Shown: positions 61,001 to 64,000 of the stretch, in pieces
Numbering within the stretch: the stretch's first letter is position 1
Layout: each line of letters opens with the position of its first letter
NCBI GenBank assembly: GCA_003260075.1
Contig: QLIY01000310.1
Span: 89,077 to 153,076, forward strand
Source of the DNA: Phallusia mammillata
Taxonomy: Eukaryota; Chordata; Ascidiacea; Phlebobranchia; Ascidiidae
Direction of reading: 5' to 3'
DNA length: 64,000 nt
Translations under genes and position numbers: made by a program
Notes under the pieces: model-generated
What the model was told of the DNA's origin: nothing
Database searches by the model: none
What the model saw: only the letters and a program-made list of their open reading frames with translations

Positions 61001-63875
61001 TCAAAGGGAAAAAGTAAGAATAAACAAAAGAAAAAGGCAACAAACGTAGTTTCATTACAAACATTTCTTGGTGATGAAAAATATTTAAATCCCGATGAAG
61101 CGCGGCGAATTATAGAAAGGTGTGTTGTTTGTCATTTTCATATTTTTATTTTTCATACTGTTTTTTGCATTAGCATTATGTTTTCATAAAAACTACCTTT
61201 TTATTTATAGAACTCAACAATCTGAAACTCCATTTCAAGTTCCCCAGGAATATCGAACGAATGTTTTTGATTTTGAATCCACTGTTACTGAAGAAGAGCA
61301 GTTAAAACTGTCGTCTGTATATAGGTTTGCACATTTTGCTGTTTGCCGCTCAGCTATCAGTTTGCAAGTGTTTGATTGTGTCTTTTAACTTGACTCTTTT
61401 TTTTCATTTTGCAGTTTTTTTGAGGAATTTTATAAACGCAATGGTCCGCGAGGAATTCATGATGAAATTTTCACAAGGGAAATAAACAAAGAAATGTTGT
61501 TATTGGTTGAAGCGCATTATCCAACTTTTATCGAGTTTTTATTGAGCAAAAAAGGAACGTAAGTACTCAGTAAAATGCTTCAAACAAAGTAATGAATGCT
61601 GTGTTTGAAAATTGAAATNNNNNNNNNNNNNNNNNNNNNNNNNNNNNNNNNNNNNNNNNNNNNNNNNNNNNNNNNNNNNNNNNNNNNNNNNNNNNNNNNN
61701 NNNNNNNNNNNNNNNNNNNNNNNNNNNNNNNNNNNNNNNNNNNNNNNNNNNNNNNNNNNNNNNNNTCGAAATTTGGAACGTCGTATGCGTTTGATGAAGG
61801 AAGCCAAGGAACGAAAGAGATCATACAGAGTAGCTCACACCATATATGAAACGGATGATTTGGTATGATATATTTGTAAACATTGAAACTGTGTTTTGTG
61901 ATTTATGTGATTTTTTTGGTGTAACCTTATTGATTTAATGACAATTAGGCATCAGTTTTTTTCAGTAAATAAATACCAATGTCTTTGTTTCCCTGTTCAT
62001 AATTTGTTTACAAATAATCCGTTTACACTTTTGGACAGATGGCAAAAAAGAAACCTCCCCCCCCCCACACCATATATGAAACGGATGATTTGGTATGATA
62101 TATTTGTAAACATTAAAACTGGGTTTTGTTATTCATGTGGTTCTTTTCTTGGTGTAACTGATTTAATGACAATTAGGCACCAGCTTTTTCTGTAAATAAA
62201 TACCAATGTCTTTGTTTCATAATTCGTGTACAAATAATCCGTTTACACTTTTGGACAGATTGCAAAAAAGAAACCCGATTCTTCAAAATTGAATGGAGGT
62301 AAAGTTTTAACTTTATATCCAAAAAATATAAATGGATAATTATCCAGAACCAAAAATAGTTTAATATTGTGGCTAAGCACTTTGAAAGCAGTAGACCTGA
62401 ATAGCATTTTGATTGTAAACGTTTTGTAATTTAGTGTTTTCCAATACCGACGTCTCGAATGTAACTGTCATTAAACGCGAAGAAGAAGACAAAAATGACG
62501 TAAGTGGTTCTCACAAATCATTTCAACGAATCTACAATTCTCAAAGAAATCTTGCTTTTCAATTTGTTGCAATTTACAGAGTGCTAAAACATCGAAAGGA
62601 AAGAGTAAGAATAAACAAAAGAAAAAGGCAACAAACGTAGTTTCATTACAAACATTTCTTGGTGATGAAAAATATTTAAATCCCGATGAAGCGCGGCGAA
62701 TTATAGAAAGGTGTGTTGTTTGTCATTTTTATTTTTCATACTGTTTTTTTGGCATTAGCATTATGTTGCCATAAAAACTACCTTTTTATTTATAGAACTC
62801 AACAATCTGAAACTCCATTTCAAGTTCCCCAGGAATATCGAACGAATGTTTTTGATTTTGAATCCACTGTTACTGAAGAAGAGCAGTTAAAACTGTCGTC
62901 TGTATATAGGTTTGCACATTTTGCTGTTTGCCGCTCAGCTATCAGTTTGCAAGTGTTTGATTGTGTCTTTTAACTTGACTCTTTTTTTTCATTTTGCAGT
63001 TTTTTTGAGGAATTTTATAAACGCAATGGTCCGCGAGGAATTCATGATGAAATTTTCACAAGGGAAATAAACAAAGAAATGTTGTTATTGGTTGAAGCGC
63101 ATTATCCAACTTTTATCGAGTTTTTATTGAGCAAAAAAGGAACGTAAGTACTCAGTAAAATGCTTCAAACAAAGTAATGAATGCTGTGTTTGAAAATTGA
63201 AATAAGGAAAAAACAACTTTGTTTTCTTTATAATTTTTGGTGGACACATGACTTGAAACGAAGTTTTAATGTTTTTATCCATTTTAATCAACCAATATTC
63301 CATTTTTAGATTTTTACGTGTGGGTGACAACATTGGGTTAGAAAGTCATCGTGAAATGATGGAACAATTGAATAAAAAAGTTGTTGGTAATAAACCGCCG
63401 TTACAACAAACCGTTCAGGTGGGTGTTTTTGTATCACAAAGTTGGCAGCAACAAATATACTTGCACGATGTTATGACAGCCATATAACTTTTGTGATGTG
63501 CCTTAAAAATTATCACTTTTTTGTGCATTTTTTAGAAAGCAGAAAGTGCATCAAACCCGAAACAAAACGGACCGTCCGCTTTCTCGAAAGATCTTTGGGA
63601 TGTCGGTGACGTACCTTTGTCAGAGGTTCAGAATATGTTGGGGTCAAAGGGTGATAAAAACTCAAGACAAGCTTCGTCCCACCCTTTTTACATGAGAGAT
63701 ATGAAAAATTTCCCTGTTCTAAAAACGGGACAAAACAAGCAAACGGCCACCGCTGTCAAATCGGAGAAAATTGTATCAACGAAAGTAAAAGACAAGAAAG
63801 ATGAAGAAAAGGCCACAACTCCGGCTGTAAATAAGAAGACTGACAAAAAAGGGACAGAGCCGAAATCATCGCAAA
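35539..63875 (+). CDS. TTC3: TTC3-like TPR/E3 ubiquitin ligase, 3' part beyond window
   Basis: Exons on the best single path: 35532-35733 (ATG 35539), 35802-35962, 36024-36211, 36284-36360, 40846-40894, 41748-41824, 42363-42428, 56603-56659, 56846-57037, 57842-58035, 58273-58355, 58628-58797, 58992-59093, 59820-59912, 60330-60494, 60671-60710, 60844-60908, 60989-61119, 61211-61324, 61415-61558, 63310-63418, 63536-63875; the next acceptor is at 63999. Phases agree. The N-terminal TPR part (LKFKDLGNEHFKNNNLEKAL, YHRRADALRMEGKLDWAIE) matches TTC3. Then come Lys-rich exons and a second helical repeat region. The strongest match is FPGVLTWP to IYVGDIEFEGFIKVFCDW and FHFKCWSKYK (TTC3 GVLTWP, FHMNCWKK). 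A helical segment FFEEFYKRNGP follows. The C-terminal RING expected for this Akt-directed ligase lies outside the window. The N-terminus is about 200 aa shorter than human. The 36360 donor (GTTTTT) is weak but phase-correct. Confidence 0.85.
36755..37075. repeat. Interspersed repeat family, copy 2
   Basis: Shares ordered motifs with 26800-27110 (GGTTCACCCACAG, AAAACGTGAAATTTTTAAAA, GAGTTTCATA, CACCCCTTTACCCC). It lies in the TTC3 intron after 36360. A shorter, diverged copy is at 38220-38400. Confidence 0.65.
37236..37563. repeat. Tandem duplicate, about 115-bp unit spaced 220 bp apart
   Basis: 37236-37350 (GCTCAGTGCACAGCTGACGC ... CATTTTCTCA) recurs at 37459-37563 with about ten differences. 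No homopolymer spacer separates them, so this may be a genuine duplication. Confidence 0.7.
37577..39380. repeat. Three overlapping copies of a TTC3-intron segment joined by G10 runs
   Basis: Copy A 37577-38070, copy B 38549-39007 and copy C 39018-39380 share the same order of motifs (GTAATTCACTTGTTTACG, AGAAATCAGCTGTTTT, CAAAACTTTTAAAGTTTGG, AACCCGCATGTGG). Runs of ten or eleven G lie at 38071-38080, 38141-38151 and 39008-39017. The piece 38081-38140 repeats 38489-38547. No coding exon is involved. Confidence 0.85.
40005..40040. repeat. Poly-G tract, 36 nt
   Basis: Thirty-six G residues without a duplicated flank, in the TTC3 intron before exon 40846. Together with C80 it differs from the ten-base runs. 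Confidence 0.95.
40380..40774. mobile_element. hAT-like non-autonomous element, 395 bp
   Basis: Ends CAGTGATTCTTAACC and GGTTGAGAACCATTG are inverted repeats with the CAGTG start typical of hAT elements. No 8-bp duplication is recognisable, so it is probably old. Confidence 0.65.
41322..41649. repeat. Duplicated segment around G10 (41480-41489)
   Basis: 41322-41479 recurs at 41490-41649 with a few substitutions. Both copies end near GTGTGTAAACTTAAGCACAAAT. It is in the TTC3 intron just before exon 41748, and only intron sequence is duplicated. Confidence 0.85.
42498..43173. mobile_element. hAT-type element, 676 bp, perfect 8-bp duplication
   Basis: Ends CAGTGTTTTTCAACC and GGTTGAAAATCACTG; flanked by GCCTAGAC at 42490-42497 and 43174-43181. 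No transposase frame remains. It lies 70 bp into the large TTC3 intron. Confidence 0.93.
43179..43646. repeat. Duplicated segment around a 14-G run (43404-43417)
   Basis: 43179-43406 recurs at 43418-43646 with few differences. The run is 14 G long; three G are native to the left copy (TTATGGG) and one to the right (GACAATG), which leaves exactly ten extra. Confidence 0.88.
44294..50476 (-). CDS. Class A GPCR, chemoattractant/C3a-receptor-like, giant ECL2 and ICL3
   Basis: Nine exons, 50357-50476, 49506-49638, 48225-48409, 47745-47875, 46555-47668, 46114-46279, 45274-45522, 44936-45078, 44294-44875, join in phase to 940 aa. TM1 about 13-37; TM2 47-72 (AVTDLLV); TM3 ends SVERCVAVW (129-131 ERC replaces DRY); TM4 149-170; TM5 345-372 (VIGFFIPF); TM6 718-742 (FAICWLPQ); TM7 758-783 (NPIVY). 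ECL2 is about 170 residues, acidic, with sequons and a tyrosine/acid cluster DYEEAYTDYPVR resembling sulfotyrosine sites. ICL3 is about 340 residues, Ser/Thr-rich. The D/ERC motif, a CQ after TM3 and a huge ECL2 recall the C3a receptor. I recall an unusually large ascidian C3a receptor being reported, but cannot verify it. The TM3 cysteine (3.25) that normally bonds to ECL2 is absent (Tyr). The gene lies wholly within a TTC3 intron on the opposite strand. Confidence 0.85.
47896..47917. repeat. (TA)11 microsatellite
   Basis: Eleven AT/TA units follow a short A run, inside a GPCR intron close to the acceptor of exon 47745-47875. Confidence 0.95.
51286..51293. promoter_or_regulatory. CRE/ATF palindrome TGACGTCA upstream of the GPCR
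   Basis: A perfect 8-bp cAMP-response-element palindrome lies about 810 bp upstream of the GPCR start codon. Similar sites at 33392-33399 and 37433-37440 fall in repeats, so presence alone is weak evidence. Confidence 0.35.
54563..54966. repeat. Duplicated segment around G10 (54761-54770)
   Basis: 54563-54760 recurs at 54770-54966 with about a dozen base differences. Both copies end CGGCGAGCTGTCGGTTAAAA. Non-coding. Confidence 0.88.
55023..55425. repeat. Duplicated segment around a single N (55223)
   Basis: 55023-55222 recurs at 55224-55425 with several substitutions. Here the join is one N and not a homopolymer, the same as at 3699. Confidence 0.88.
58036..58272 (+). other. Probable GC-AG intron of TTC3
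   Basis: The only donor that keeps phase after exon 57842-58035 is AACAA|GCAAGT, a GC donor with otherwise perfect consensus. It joins to the acceptor TGTCACAG at 58272, giving LNNFSDVAP. A nearby GT donor (after CAA at 58039) would shift the frame. Confidence 0.65.
58796..59719. repeat. Intronic duplicates around two G10 runs (59396-59405, 59575-59584)
   Basis: 58796-58965 recurs at 59406-59574, and 59260-59395 recurs at 59585-59719. The first copy overlaps the last bases of TTC3 exon 58628-58797. The exon 58992-59093 itself is single. Confidence 0.85.
59811..63143 (+). repeat. Duplicated TTC3 exon block, two or three copies of eight exons
   Basis: Exon pairs: 59820-59912/60159-60251; 60002-60116 (cut by G run)/60330-60494/61766-61862 (cut by Ns); 60671-60710/62039-62056 (cut by C10)/62259-62298; 60844-60908/62435-62499; 60989-61119/62580-62710; 61211-61324/62796-62909; 61415-61558/63000-63143. 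Coding copies are almost identical and the introns differ by small indels. A 147-N gap lies at 61619-61765. A real tandem gene duplication would repeat exons in a frame-consistent series; here truncations fall exactly at G or C runs, so alleles are more likely. One codon differs: ATG (60671) against ATT (62259), Met to Ile. Confidence 0.85.
61619..61765. other. Assembly gap, 147 N
   Basis: Run of N between two copies of the duplicated TTC3 block. Left flank matches 63202 region sequence (GTGTTTGAAAATTGAAAT), right flank enters the exon matching 60392. Confidence 0.99.
63310..63875 (+). other. TTC3: Last two complete TTC3 exons in window
   Basis: 63310-63418 encodes FLRVGDNIGLESHREMM-type sequence, aligning with the TTC3 segment after FLLG. 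63536-63875 is Lys/Ser-rich and disordered. Both are present once. The acceptor TTTTTTTAG ending at 63999 shows the gene continues. Confidence 0.85.
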
Positions 63876-64000
63876 GTAGGTTTTATTGACATTAATGACT
63901 TGACTTCAACGCTTCCTTTGCGCGTGTTCTTTGCACGAGTTAAAGAGTTGGTTGACTTTTATTATCTTGTGATTGGGTGTTAAGTGACCCTTTTTTTAGA

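Noticed and set aside
1..64000. CRISPR arrays, bacterial operons or integrated virus
   Set aside because: Gene structure is spliced animal type throughout; no spaced direct repeats or viral genes were seen.

Overview
This is a nuclear window from a compact, AT-rich animal genome. Introns are mostly 0.1-1 kb, splice sites are canonical GT-AG, there are many small DNA transposons, and the protein set is chordate-like (HRI, KCTD5, CCDC137, TTC3, a C3a-receptor-like GPCR). Gene density, TTC3 similarity and the very high divergence between allelic copies point to an ascidian tunicate (Ciona-like). That assignment is inference, not a database match.

Layout. 1-7953 (-): heme-regulated eIF2alpha kinase EIF2AK1/HRI; its last exon runs off the left edge. 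9979-13381 (+): KCTD5-type BTB adaptor, divergent from HRI. 16048-17401 (-): small Ly6/uPAR-domain membrane protein. 18289-18858 (+): CCDC137, single exon. 19429-34655 (+): 23-exon ankyrin-like protein (ANK repeats, ZU5-ZU5-UPA, death domain, myristoylation-type N-terminus). 35539-63875 (+), continuing past the right edge: TTC3-like TPR/E3 protein. Its large intron (42429-56602) contains, on the opposite strand, a nine-exon 940-aa GPCR (44294-50476) with enormous ECL2 and ICL3. For these genes the reading phase is consistent across all exon joins listed; HRI exon 1 and the TTC3 N-terminus are uncertain.

The most striking structure is not a gene. At more than 20 places a run of almost exactly ten C or ten G sits between two 90-99% identical stretches. 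The duplicated stretches carry mostly synonymous exon differences, and one lacks a hAT insertion present in its partner. I read this as two haplotypes of a highly heterozygous animal stitched together with homopolymer spacers (poly-C in the left half, mostly poly-G in the right). Apparent exon duplications in HRI and TTC3 are therefore probably allelic. Non-coding stretches hold numerous hAT-type (8-bp target duplication) and TA-target MITEs, a tRNA-derived SINE, a minisatellite and two long homopolymers (C80, G36).

Biologically the genes look like unlinked functions: translation stress kinase, CUL3 adaptor, cell-surface Ly6 protein, nucleolar protein, death-domain scaffold, ubiquitin ligase and chemoattractant-type receptor. 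The main cross-gene points are the nested receptor and an in-frame splice option that could join the ankyrin gene to TTC3.
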